Shown: piece after piece, positions 33,650-42,414 of the stretch
Numbering within the stretch: position 1 is the first letter of the stretch
How the letters are laid out: every line of letters begins with the position of its first letter
Source: Bog-159 sp049511415
GTDB lineage: Bacteria; Acidobacteriota; Terriglobia; Bryobacterales; Bryobacteraceae
Length of the DNA stretch: 53,400 nt
Assembly (NCBI GenBank): GCA_049511415.1
Contig: JBEKYC010000076.1
Span: 1 to 53,400 of the forward strand
Reading direction: 5' to 3'
Position numbers and translations under genes: made by a program
Notes under the pieces: model-generated
Told to the model about the DNA's origin: nothing
The model's input: the letters and a program-made list of their open reading frames with translations, nothing else
Database searches by the model: none

Positions 33650-35575
33650 CTACTGCGTCGTAACCGTTGTTTTGTATGTGACGGTAGAGAGGTCCTGTGG
33701 ATTCCACACGGTGATCGTGATGTGGTCGCCATCAACTAATGGACAGGCGCCGTCCTGATTCACGTTAGCGACTACGGAGATGAAGGTGTCGGTCCACTCG
33801 CCGACGTTGGCATTGCAAAAGCTCCCCGTATATCCGGCGCTCCAGTTCTGCGTGGCGTCCGTGATCTCAAGGAAATTGGAATTGCCGGTGTAGGGCAAGC
33901 CAAGTGGAAAGCTGCCGAAACCGGCGCCCGAAATGCTCACCGGAGGCTGGGTCTGTACCACGAATTTTCCGGTTGCCGAAGTGCGTTGCGTGGTCACCGA
34001 CGAGATCGAAATGGGTGGCGGCGCCAGCACCCGACACGACGGGCTAACATTCGGCGTTCCGTTGGGAAACGCCGCGCAGGTACTAGGGCCAGTGATGGGG
34101 CTAGCCGAACTCGGCAGACTGGCGGCGACAGGATAATCGACAACCGGCGCGTATAGGCCCATGACCCCCGCTCCCGCCGTAGTCGCCTGAGCGTCATGAT
34201 ACGGAACATAGCTGGCCGGACACTCAAATGTGCTGGATGGCAGGATATTCCGAATGGCGATCTGGTTCCAATCCATATAATTCGAATCTCCCGTCTTGGA
34301 AAGATCCAACCAGGTGTAGCCATTGGCCGAGTTGACCCAGGCTGGCTGCGGTGTGCCGGTGCTCACCACCAGCGTGACGTAGCCGTTCGGATCCTGGTTC
34401 AAGGGGGCGCACGGAATGGTGGAGCCAGTAGGGCAATGATCGGGCAGGCTGGCCAGAGTAATTCCGCCTTCCGACTGGAACGAGATGCTCACATATCGGA
34501 TCTGCTCGTCTCCGGTGCGGGAACAGCCGCTGGTGCAGGGCGTAGGCGGCGTGGTGGGAACACGGAAGCGCAATCGCATCACCTCGCCCGTATCGAGCAG
34601 CGTTTGTGGTAGACCCACGGCCACATTTCCGTACGAATAGCCGGCGTCCGGGTTGCCCCCCGAAGTGTATTCCGGCCCGCGCGCCCATTGTATGCTGCTG
34701 TCGGGGATTGCGCCCCAACAATTGGCGCCGAACCAGGCTTCGTAGGCATTGTGCTCCTCCGACTGTCCATGATGCAGCCAGGTGCTGCCGACAGTTTGGC
34801 TAGCGGTTACCGCGTTCATGGTCGAATTGACGTAGGCCGCCGGATAGGCGCAGCCTGAGGCGACATCCCGCACGATTACGTGCGGTTGGTCACCAGGCTT
34901 CGTGCCTGTCATATTAAGGTAGCTGCGGATGATAATGGCCCCAGCCGGGTTTGGATTCGTATGACTCGGCGTGTCCACTTCGTGCTCCGGGGGATTCGTG
35001 GCGGCAAATAGCGGATTCAAGTTCCAGTTCATGAATGGATGGCGCTGCGTGCCATCCAACCCGTTCACACTCACATTAAAACCCGTCATGCTGCAGCCTG
35101 TTTCGATGGTTCCCGGAGTTCCGCCCAAGTTGATCGGTATGGCATACTGTTGCCCGCTTACATAAGCTACTCCGGGTTGGAACGGGTTTATCTCCTTGGC
35201 GGTTAAGGGCACGATGTTCACATCGGTCAGATTCTGTGAGACAGCCGAGTGATTGTCGTAGACCGTGACGGAAAAATATCGGGAATTGGGAAAGTTTCCG
35301 AGGATGATGAGCTGATAGGGCGGCATGTCGGGATTGACATTGTAATATAGCTTGTTATAGACGCTATTGAGGTCGCCCTTCTGGCCGCCGGACCCATCTC
35401 CGGTGGAGAAAGCAATGTTATAGCAATCATTGTCGAAGTTAGAAAAGAAATTGCCCGTTGGAAACTGATTGCCGGTGAACACAATCGGCAGTCCGGCACA
35501 GTCCGGCGACTGGGCCCACATTGCCACGCAGGAAAGACCCGCGCACAACACAGCGTTTCTGAGTGCCAGTCGCAT
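33650..35575 (-). CDS. large secreted protein of unknown function with TIG-like C-terminus
   Basis: A 641-residue exported protein (signal ALRNAVLCAGLSCVAMWAQ; GAGG six bases before the ATG). The N-terminal third has LIILGNFPNSRYFSVTVYDNHSA and Ala/Pro/Asn-rich sequence, loosely like DUF1214-type beta domains. The middle contains many cysteines (CPTGSTIPC, CTSGC) and aromatic clusters such as STWLHHGQSEEHNAYEAWFGANCWG. The last 110 residues (PPVSISGAGFGSFP ... NFLEITDATQNW) look like an immunoglobulin-like TIG/IPT domain. No enzyme motif is recognised. Cysteine content and size suggest an extracytoplasmic or surface protein. No operon partner is evident. Confidence 0.72.
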   Translation of the reverse strand: MRLALRNAVLCAGLSCVAMWAQSPDCAGLPIVFTGNQFPTGNFFSNFDNDCYNIAFSTGDGSGGQKGDLNSVYNKLYYNVNPDMPPYQLIILGNFPNSRYFSVTVYDNHSAVSQNLTDVNIVPLTAKEINPFQPGVAYVSGQQYAIPINLGGTPGTIETGCSMTGFNVSVNGLDGTQRHPFMNWNLNPLFAATNPPEHEVDTPSHTNPNPAGAIIIRSYLNMTGTKPGDQPHVIVRDVASGCAYPAAYVNSTMNAVTASQTVGSTWLHHGQSEEHNAYEAWFGANCWGAIPDSSIQWARGPEYTSGGNPDAGYSYGNVAVGLPQTLLDTGEVMRLRFRVPTTPPTPCTSGCSRTGDEQIRYVSISFQSEGGITLASLPDHCPTGSTIPCAPLNQDPNGYVTLVVSTGTPQPAWVNSANGYTWLDLSKTGDSNYMDWNQIAIRNILPSSTFECPASYVPYHDAQATTAGAGVMGLYAPVVDYPVAASLPSSASPITGPSTCAAFPNGTPNVSPSCRVLAPPPISISSVTTQRTSATGKFVVQTQPPVSISGAGFGSFPLGLPYTGNSNFLEITDATQNWSAGYTGSFCNANVGEWTDTFISVVANVNQDGACPLVDGDHITITVWNPQDLSTVTYKTTVTTQ

Positions 35576-35785
35576 AGGAAACCTCGTTTTCCAAGGCCGA
35601 AGGGCTTGTTGACGAAAGCCGGGCCCGCATTCCCGCTGTCAGGTCAGGCAGATTGCAGGCCGAAGTGTGGTATGGGACATCCGGGCTCTGAAGCCAATGT
35701 GTTCAAACGACCGGCAAAACGGAAACACGGTCTATTCGAAAGGCAACATCTGCACCCGAAAGTGCGAAACCTGCCACGCCTGTGG

Positions 35786-37234
35786 TCAGCGCGCCAAACG
35801 CAAGCGCAAAGCGATGCCATCCCGATATGCTGGAGGCTTCAGCGGTACGGTCATGCGAACATCGATGGCGAATACCTGTTTCTGTTCCGCTTTCCCCGTT
35901 TCTGTATTCACCCACTCGTAGGAGTAAGATCCGGCCGGCAGATCGAGTAAGGCCACCGCGAGCCCGGGGCCATCGAAATAGACGGCGTAGTCGCCGCGCG
36001 GACTGGAGAGAGCATGCGCGACTGCTCCGCCGGCGTGCTGGACCACGCGGGTATCCGGCGCCAGATCCTCCAACGGCAACTGGCTCAGGAAATCGCTCAG
36101 AATGCGAAGCTGGCGCCGAAACGTGATGCTGCCACCGCCGGGACCATTCGGCTCGGCATCGGAGCCGTCCTCGTGGCCCACGGAGAACGAATAGTCGAGG
36201 GCGTCAAATGCACTGCCGCCGGCCAACATGAAATTCCAAGCTTGGCGCCGGTAGGCCCCGTCGTCGTGACCGAGAAATCCCGTTTCGTCGTAAGCGATCG
36301 CCTGACGCAGGCCGTAATTGGCGGTTACCGCCTCGGGATAGGCATAGTGAAAGTTGACGATGCTAACGCCCGGCACGAGATCGCGCACGGGAAAGCGGAA
36401 ATTGCAGTAATTCTGCGCAATCAGATGTGGTTGCGGCAGTCCGCTCTCTTCGCTCGAAATCCACCCGGCGACACGCGTTTGCCAAGCGCGCGAAGCCGGA
36501 TCTGCCAAGTCCACGGAGTTGGGATACTGATCGCGGCCGGGCAGGGCCAAGTACGGATTGACGACCGCGGACAGAGCCGGACGGTCGGACCACGGTTCAT
36601 TCTGAATTTCGAAGATCACATTGTCGAAGCTGGCGGCCTCACGCACTAACTGGCGCGCGTAGCGCTCTTGGTACGTCAGGATGTTGCCGTTTTCCAGGGT
36701 ATGCAGCTTCTTCCATTCGATGGCGGGTGTGGCGTTGACATTGTTCCCCGGATTGAACGGGCTGATTTTCCAATGCATCTCCTGGTAGTGAGACGAGAAC
36801 AAGGTCACTTCGACCACGATGCCGTGGCGCGCGGCCTCCGAAAGAAAGTCGCGATAGTGGGTGAAATAGTCCGGATTCCAGTGATCCAGATCGAACTTCT
36901 CCCCGTTTCGTGCCCAGGGCGCGAGATAGCGAGTGGGCGCGGGCGCCAGGGTGTTGCGCAGGATGCCGAACGATTGGGCGGGCACTTCGCGATAGCTGCC
37001 CCCGAACAGGCGCGTGTAGTTCATGCCTTCGGTTTCGAGGGTAGCCAGGTAGCGATGATAATCGAAGTCCGCATTCATGACCGCGCCATAGTGTTCGCCG
37101 CTGGTGATCAGCGCCACCACCTTTCCGCGGAACAGGAAGTAGTGCGGGTTTTTAGGATCCAGGCGGATCGGTTCGGCGGTCAGGCAGAGACTGGCGGCCA
37201 GAACAGCGGCGGTAAGGCGCGCGGCGAGAAGCAT
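35786..37234 (-). CDS. secreted glycoside hydrolase of clan GH-A (GH5-like)
   Basis: A 482-residue protein from ATG 37234; a GTG at 37243 is possible. It has a signal peptide (LTAAVLAASLCLTAEP). The (beta/alpha)8 barrel is signalled by MNYTRLFGGSY, HGIVVEVTLFSSHY and the acid/base Glu213 in VIFEIQNEPW; the nucleophile is Glu317 in AIAYDETGF. A C-terminal beta domain (about 400-482) ends the chain. This two-glutamate layout is that of retaining glycosidases. The substrate is not clear; beta-linked plant or microbial glycans are likely. It lies 32 bases downstream of the small secreted-protein pair on the same strand, so it may be co-transcribed with them. Confidence 0.85.
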   Translation of the reverse strand: MLLAARLTAAVLAASLCLTAEPIRLDPKNPHYFLFRGKVVALITSGEHYGAVMNADFDYHRYLATLETEGMNYTRLFGGSYREVPAQSFGILRNTLAPAPTRYLAPWARNGEKFDLDHWNPDYFTHYRDFLSEAARHGIVVEVTLFSSHYQEMHWKISPFNPGNNVNATPAIEWKKLHTLENGNILTYQERYARQLVREAASFDNVIFEIQNEPWSDRPALSAVVNPYLALPGRDQYPNSVDLADPASRAWQTRVAGWISSEESGLPQPHLIAQNYCNFRFPVRDLVPGVSIVNFHYAYPEAVTANYGLRQAIAYDETGFLGHDDGAYRRQAWNFMLAGGSAFDALDYSFSVGHEDGSDAEPNGPGGGSITFRRQLRILSDFLSQLPLEDLAPDTRVVQHAGGAVAHALSSPRGDYAVYFDGPGLAVALLDLPAGSYSYEWVNTETGKAEQKQVFAIDVRMTVPLKPPAYRDGIALRLRLAR

Positions 37235-37266
37235 AGGGTCCACCGCCGATTCTATCGTGCTGACTA

Positions 37267-37878
37267 TTACGCGGGGGGAAGGGCGACGGCGGCGGCCACT
37301 TTGGCGGCGTCCAGTTCCAAAGTATTCATCAAAGTCATGTCGAGAGTTGCGCCGGCGTTCAGCACGATCCCATGGCCCCTGCGGGCCACCAGGATGGTAG
37401 TGACGGTTGCAGCCGCGGTTATTCCTACAGCAGCGCCGATGATTGCGCCTTTGTCGATGGATAACTTGGGAAACGTCGGCTGGGTCTGTTGCGGCGCGAA
37501 GCTGTTGGCCATTCGCGACGGGCCCAGCGGCGAGGCAAAGGCGGCCCTCGTGTCGGCAGAGGCGGAAGACAGCGAAACTGTATACCCGTTTGCATAAGTC
37601 AGTTGCGTGAAATGGACGTCGAAGCCGGCGTGACGGCCGCGTCGGGTAACTTTGTCGATCGTGCCTTCGATAAATGTTCCGGGAGGGATCGCCACTGCGT
37701 CTCCCACGGTTACCGGAAAAGCCACTTTCGCGCGCACGGGATCTCCGGGATGCGCAGCCGTGGAATCGAGAGGCGCGGTCAGACGCAGGGGAACCTTGGT
37801 CCCTGCGGGAACCGTGATTTGTGCCGGGGCTTCATAGACACTAGCTACGAACAATCCAATTATGGCTAATAGGCGCAT
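37267..37878 (-). CDS. secreted 'VPAGTKV' protein, short paralogue
   Basis: A 203-residue exported protein (signal LLAIIGLFVASVYEAPA). The core (residues 20-110) has ITVPAGTKVPLRLTAPLDS, PGDPVRAKVAFPV and AIPPGTFIEGTIDKVTR, features seen in many acidobacterial secreted proteins and loosely in TrbI-type beta domains. A hydrophobic Gly/Ala segment (IIGAAVGITAAATVTTILVA) at about 145-165 may insert in a membrane. It ends LELDAAKVAAAVALPPA. The neighbour 15 bases upstream on the same strand is a clear paralogue over the core and the end. Function unknown. Confidence 0.75.
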   Translation of the reverse strand: MRLLAIIGLFVASVYEAPAQITVPAGTKVPLRLTAPLDSTAAHPGDPVRAKVAFPVTVGDAVAIPPGTFIEGTIDKVTRRGRHAGFDVHFTQLTYANGYTVSLSSASADTRAAFASPLGPSRMANSFAPQQTQPTFPKLSIDKGAIIGAAVGITAAATVTTILVARRGHGIVLNAGATLDMTLMNTLELDAAKVAAAVALPPA

Positions 37879-37893
37879 GTGGCGAGGCTCCTG

Positions 37894-38883
37894 TCAGTTG
37901 AAACGCAGGGCAAATGGCTGCCCCTGGAATTGCAGTATTTGCAGCGAGAACGAACCATCCGGGTTATGGCGCAAGGGCGGATCGGCGGTGGGTGTCTTAC
38001 TTGCCGCCACGACCGTCGCGGGCAGCGTTGCCAATACCTGGCCGTGGTTCCCAATTATGACTTGCACGAGGGGCCCCAGGCCGGTCCAACTTGCCTGGTA
38101 AGTGCCTGGGAGTAACTGCCGGCCGGCGGCGGTAACTGGCTGGGTTATAGAAAAGGATTCCTTGTGGGCCACGGGCTGCGAACTGGTGGCCGGGGCGGCA
38201 GGGCAGGGAATGGGGCCCGAGCCCGAACTTCCAGGAATGTACGTCGCGGGGGTGCCAGGCATCCCCGGGATCGTGATGGGGCCTACGCCTGGGCCGCCAG
38301 GTATGGTGGTGGATGGCGTCCCGGGAGAGCCGGGAATGTAAGTCCCCGGCGTTCCCGGTGTGCCTGGAATGGTCCGGCATTGGCTGGCGGTCTTCCAGTG
38401 CGCGATGTTGGGAGCTTTGGAGAGCGCCACGGCGGCGGCGACGCGCACCGAATCGAGGACCAGAGACTTCTGCAACACCACCTCAAACTGCGTACCGTTG
38501 TCGAGCAGGACGTCGCTCCGGGTACTCACTGTAACCGTGGGAGCGGCGACGGCGGACTGGGCGTCCGGAAAGGTGATGGTATAACCTCCGGCGAAGATCA
38601 CCTGGGTGAAGTGCATGCGAAACTCCGCCTGCTGGTTCAGTCTCTTGGGTCTTACCAGTATGTCGATGTTACCTTTCCAGTAAGTGCCGGCAGGAATCGC
38701 CATCCGGTTATCGATCGCCACAGGGAAAGACGTTTCGCAGTAGATTGCATCACCGGGTTGCGCCGATCGCGCCTGGACCGCGCCAATCAGGGCCAGCATT
38801 ACCTTCGTGCCGGCCGGAACCTGAAGGTCCTGCGCCATGGCAGCGCACGTGCCGAGGACGGCAGCCAGGGGAAGTAGTCGCAT
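37894..38883 (-). CDS. secreted 'VPAGTKV' protein with collagen-like repeats
   Basis: A 329-residue exported protein (signal LLPLAAVLGTCAAMAQ). Residues 20-110 (LQVPAGTKVMLALIG, MAIPAGTYWKGNIDILV) and 130-155 (VVLQKSLVLDSVRVAAAVAL) match the neighbouring 203-residue paralogue. It differs by an insert at 172-226 of five 11-residue repeats of the form IPGxPGTPxTY, followed by a C-terminal domain (QLLPGTYQASWTGLGPLVQ). Collagen-like repeats can form triple helices or flexible stalks. The pair likely arose by tandem duplication with repeat gain; their shared role at the cell surface is not known. Confidence 0.76.
   Translation of the reverse strand: MRLLPLAAVLGTCAAMAQDLQVPAGTKVMLALIGAVQARSAQPGDAIYCETSFPVAIDNRMAIPAGTYWKGNIDILVRPKRLNQQAEFRMHFTQVIFAGGYTITFPDAQSAVAAPTVTVSTRSDVLLDNGTQFEVVLQKSLVLDSVRVAAAVALSKAPNIAHWKTASQCRTIPGTPGTPGTYIPGSPGTPSTTIPGGPGVGPITIPGMPGTPATYIPGSSGSGPIPCPAAPATSSQPVAHKESFSITQPVTAAGRQLLPGTYQASWTGLGPLVQVIIGNHGQVLATLPATVVAASKTPTADPPLRHNPDGSFSLQILQFQGQPFALRFN
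38206..38370 (-). repeat. five 33-bp tandem repeats coding IPGxPGTPxTY
   Basis: Five consecutive 11-residue units, IPGTPGTPGTY, IPGSPGTPSTT, IPGGPGVGPIT, IPGMPGTPATY and IPGSSGSGPIP, are encoded in frame inside the secreted protein gene. The units are diverged at DNA level, so the array is not a recent slippage product, but the 33-base period allows length change without loss of frame. Confidence 0.8.
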
Positions 38884-38949
38884 GTCTGATGTCCGAAGTC
38901 TTAGGTGCGGGACTGAGGCATCCGGTTACAATTCGTACAGAGCGGACAC

Positions 38950-38979
38950 AAAAAAGGCCGGACCCTTGCGGGTCCGGCC
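38950..38979 (-). terminator. intrinsic terminator of the S53 peptidase gene
   Basis: A perfect 10-base inverted repeat (GGCCGGACCC and its complement) with a TTGC/GCAA loop is followed on the minus strand by six T residues. It lies 25 bases after the peptidase stop codon. Read the other way it has no T-run, so it works for the minus strand only. Confidence 0.92.
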
Positions 38980-39004
38980 TGGTGAATTGGTACGGAACTC
39001 CAGC

Positions 39005-40960
39005 TTACTTGGTAACCGTAAGCGTGAACGAAGTGCTTTCGAGGAGTCCTCCGCCCGTGCCCGTGACGGTTATGGTGTAGTTGGCCGGGGTGACCTTACC
39101 AACCTTGATAGCCATGCCGGCGCTTCCGGCACCCGGCGCGGGGATCGACGTCGGGCTGAAGACAACGTGCACACCGGTGGGCATGCCGGAAGCCGTTAGC
39201 GCGATAGCCGAGTCGAAGGTGCCCGCGATGGTGCTCGTAATCACCTGTTTGCCGGAAGTGCCTTCGGCAATGCTGACCGTGCCGGATGAAGCCTTGAGGG
39301 TGAAGCTGGCAGACGGCAGCGGCGACAACGTATTGATCAGCGCCGGGCCGTTCGGACTGCCCCAGCCGGTTACCAGATCGTAGCCGACGGTGGCCGAAAA
39401 GCCGTTATTGCCGCTGGTGATGTCATGGAAATTGGCATCGTAAGTGGATCCCAGGCCGGTGGTGTAGAGCGTCGGATTGATGAAGCCCAGCGTGGCGCCG
39501 TAATTCGCCACATTCTGCTCGTTGGCCAGCGCCAGGTAAGCGGCCCACATGGGCGTGGCGAAGCTGGTCCCGCCGTACAGGTTGGCGGAGCAAGTGGTCT
39601 GGTCGGCGCAAACGTAGAAAGTATAGTTCGCGTTGCCGGAGACGTCCGGACCGTTGCGATAAGTTTGGGAGCAGGAGGTGCAGCCCGCGGCCGTGGCCAC
39701 CTGCCAGGAAGGAATGGCAAATTTGTCCGGCGAAATGCCGCCGCCGCTGTCGGACCAGCCGGTTTCCGAAGCCCATGCGCCACCGGCACTGACAGTGGTC
39801 AGGTCGGTTCCGCCGACGGACGTGACGTAGACATCGTCCGACGGGAAGGTATAGGTGCTCTTCGACCACTTGCGGCTGTCGCCGGCAGCGTTAAAGAAGT
39901 TCTGCCCCTGCGCCGCGAACTCCTCGAAGTAGGGATCGTCGGTTGAGGAATCCTGCGGGCGCCAGGTCCACGAAGAGCTCAACTGCGCGCTGAGCGGCTC
40001 AGTGGTAGCCATGGCGTTGAGGATGCCGGAATCGTCGAGCGGATCGGAGTCCCCGATGAACATGGTCAGCTTGGCCAAGCCCGGCGCCATGCTGACTGCC
40101 TGGGTCATATCGATGGTCTGCTCGGTATCGTCACAACCGTCGGCATCAAGGCAGCTCGTGCTGGTGCCGTCCACCGATAACAGATCGATGGGAACGGTGT
40201 TGGTCTGTCCGGCGTTGGTGAAGTAGGTATTGAAGTCCGCAAGATCCGTGCCGTAGAACTCGAGCAAACCCAAATACTGGCCCGTGCCGGTGAGCGTGCC
40301 CCCGTAATATGCCGCGCGCATGTCGCTGCCGCAGAATGAAGCTTCGGGGCAGGAACCAGTGGTGGCATTAGGCGTCGCACCCGCGGGCAGGCGCTGCAAA
40401 GCCGGATGCGGAATGGCGTAGTTGTCCAGGCCGGTGATGTGCCACAAGGGAATCGAGAGATCCGGTGTGGGCTCCACATTGGGAGAGTAGAAAGTGCGGC
40501 TGGCGCTGTCGGGGTCTTTGTAAAGGCCAAGCGAGACGTGGAAGGCGGCTTCCACAGCCGCGGCCGTACCAGTTACGCGCAAGTTCACACGATTGACCGA
40601 CGTGTTTACAACCGTAAGACCGTGTGTTTGCGCAAAGCCGATGAGAGCGTTATAGTCCGCCTGGGTGGGACCGTAGGCGGCCGTGAACTCGCTCACCGTG
40701 AGGAACTGATGGAAAGACGGGCTCGAGGGATTATAAAGGTCCTGCAAGAAACTCTGCAGGGCCGGTTGATTTCGCAACGGCAGCGCCAGGACCAATCGCA
40801 TGTTCTGCGATCCAGGCAGGTGTCCCACCAAGGGCGCCCGTCCGTCGGTTATGAAATCCCAAACGTGGTGCGTGAGTGGCGCCTGCGCGCTACAGACCAT
40901 TGTCATCACCGACGCACAGGCGACGGTCGTCAACAAACGTAGACTTACCTTTCGAATCAT
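39005..40960 (-). CDS. secreted S53 (sedolisin/kumamolisin-type) serine-carboxyl peptidase
   Basis: A 651-residue pre-pro-peptidase from ATG 40960 (GGAG six bases upstream). Signal peptide at 1-26; prodomain about 35-170 with YNPSSPSFHQFLTVSEFTAAYGP, the Pro-kumamolisin activation domain. The catalytic domain has Glu280 and Asp284 (TEQTID), Asp361 (AAGDS, oxyanion) and Ser466 in GGTSFATP. The calcium loop is YDLVTGWGSPNGP. The last 90 residues form a beta domain (FSPTSIPAPGAGSAGMAIKV). Such enzymes digest proteins at acid pH after self-processing, fitting an acid-soil organism. A minus-strand TATACT lies at 41084-41079 as a possible -10, without a good -35. Confidence 0.93.
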   Translation of the reverse strand: MIRKVSLRLLTTVACASVMTMVCSAQAPLTHHVWDFITDGRAPLVGHLPGSQNMRLVLALPLRNQPALQSFLQDLYNPSSPSFHQFLTVSEFTAAYGPTQADYNALIGFAQTHGLTVVNTSVNRVNLRVTGTAAAVEAAFHVSLGLYKDPDSASRTFYSPNVEPTPDLSIPLWHITGLDNYAIPHPALQRLPAGATPNATTGSCPEASFCGSDMRAAYYGGTLTGTGQYLGLLEFYGTDLADFNTYFTNAGQTNTVPIDLLSVDGTSTSCLDADGCDDTEQTIDMTQAVSMAPGLAKLTMFIGDSDPLDDSGILNAMATTEPLSAQLSSSWTWRPQDSSTDDPYFEEFAAQGQNFFNAAGDSRKWSKSTYTFPSDDVYVTSVGGTDLTTVSAGGAWASETGWSDSGGGISPDKFAIPSWQVATAAGCTSCSQTYRNGPDVSGNANYTFYVCADQTTCSANLYGGTSFATPMWAAYLALANEQNVANYGATLGFINPTLYTTGLGSTYDANFHDITSGNNGFSATVGYDLVTGWGSPNGPALINTLSPLPSASFTLKASSGTVSIAEGTSGKQVITSTIAGTFDSAIALTASGMPTGVHVVFSPTSIPAPGAGSAGMAIKVGKVTPANYTITVTGTGGGLLESTSFTLTVTK

Positions 40961-41181
40961 AATTTCTCCATTTGTCCGGGCGCGGGGAGACACACTCTCG
41001 GCGAGAGAGCGGCGAACGGTGCCGGAATCCAGTTTTCGAAATGCCCTACCCTACCGTAATGGAAGCCCAGATTGGGCTAGTATACACCCAGGCGCGGCGC
41101 AAAAGAGCAAAAACTTGTAAATACTGTTACGGCAGTCCCCGTGGACCCGATTCATTCGGGAAAAACCCGGCCCGGCGATCG

Positions 41182-42414
41182 TTACAGTTCCGTTTCACGG
41201 CAGTGGGTTGCGGGGATCTCCGGATTAGCGTTCGCCACGCGGAACGACTCGCGGGCAATCTCCCATTCCTCCTGCGTGTGGACTACCAGCAGGCGCACGG
41301 CGGAATCCGGCGCGGCGATATCCGCGTCAACCGGCGACTCGGCGTTCTTCGCCGCATCCAGCTTGATGCCCAGAAACGCAAACGCCTCCGCCACCTTCGC
41401 GCGCACCTGCGGGCTGTTCTCGCCCACGCCCGCCGTGAAGACCAGAACATCCAGACCGCCGAGGCTTGCCAGCATCGCACCGGTCTCTGAGCACAATCGG
41501 TGCACGTAAACGTCGAAAGCCAATTGCGCGCGCACATCGCCGCGGGCCATCGCCTCCATCACCGTGCGCATGTCGCCCGACGCGCCCGAAACGCCGAGCA
41601 GGCCGGACTCCTGGTTCAGCACCCGATCGAGTTCGTCGGCACGATAACCCAAGTGCCGCACCAGGTGAATGACGATGCCTGGATCGATGGTGCCCGAGCG
41701 CGTGCCCATCATGAGCCCTTCGAGCGGCGTGAAGCCCATGGTGGTGTCGATGCTCACGCCGTCGCGGATGGCCGCCAGCGAGCAGCCGTTGCCCAGATGG
41801 CAGGTGATCATGCGCAGCGATTTCAGCTCGCGGCCCAGAATGGCGGCGGCGCGGCGCGAGGTGTATTGATGGCTGATGCCGTGGAATCCGTAGCGGCGGA
41901 TGCCTTTGCTCAACCACTCATAAGGTCCGGGGTAGACATAGGCGGGCGGCGGCAGGCTGGCGTGGAATGCGGTATCGAAGACCGCCACCTGCACGGCGTC
42001 CGGGCCCAGAATCCGCTGCATGCATTCGATGGCTTCCAATTCCAGGCGATTGTGCTCGGGAGCGAAGCTGGCCATCTCCGCGATGCCAGCCTGTACCGCG
42101 GGCGTGATGCGGGCGCTGTCGCGGAACTTGCGGCCGCCGTGGACCACGCGATGGCCGGCGACGCGAATTTCCTCGCGATGCGGGAGGAGATCCATTAACG
42201 GCTGTAGCGAGTCGAGCGGGGCCTTGATCGGAACGCTGTGGTTGGATATGGCGCCGGCGGACTTGATGCGGATTTCCGCCGTGCCGGGATGATGTTCCCA
42301 ATCGACGCGCGCCTCCCAGAGCGGATCGGGCGCGGGGTCACCATCGAGGCCGGTCACCTCGAACAGGCTGCTCTTGAAACTGCTCGATCCGCCGTTAAGC
42401 ACCAGGATTTTCAT
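41182..42414 (-). CDS. ackA: acetate kinase
   Basis: A 410-residue cytoplasmic kinase that makes ATP and acetate from acetyl phosphate. The start is ATG 42414, which opens the family N-terminus MKILVLNGGSSSFKSSLFEV; the frame is open further upstream only as an overlap inside the phosphoketolase gene. Signatures are VFDTAFHASLP, RRYGFHGISHQY, HLGNGCSLAAI, GFTPLEGLMMGTRSG and FTAGVGENSP. Its first base is shared with the last base of the phosphoketolase stop (TGATG), so the two are coupled. With that gene it converts sugar phosphates to acetate and ATP without the full glycolytic route. Propionate kinase activity is also possible. Confidence 0.95.
   Translation of the reverse strand: MKILVLNGGSSSFKSSLFEVTGLDGDPAPDPLWEARVDWEHHPGTAEIRIKSAGAISNHSVPIKAPLDSLQPLMDLLPHREEIRVAGHRVVHGGRKFRDSARITPAVQAGIAEMASFAPEHNRLELEAIECMQRILGPDAVQVAVFDTAFHASLPPPAYVYPGPYEWLSKGIRRYGFHGISHQYTSRRAAAILGRELKSLRMITCHLGNGCSLAAIRDGVSIDTTMGFTPLEGLMMGTRSGTIDPGIVIHLVRHLGYRADELDRVLNQESGLLGVSGASGDMRTVMEAMARGDVRAQLAFDVYVHRLCSETGAMLASLGGLDVLVFTAGVGENSPQVRAKVAEAFAFLGIKLDAAKNAESPVDADIAAPDSAVRLLVVHTQEEWEIARESFRVANANPEIPATHCRETEL

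Noticed and set aside
38206..38370. Tandem repeats considered as a CRISPR-like or non-coding array
   Set aside because: The 33-base units are in frame inside a coding sequence, have no spacers and code for collagen-like residues.
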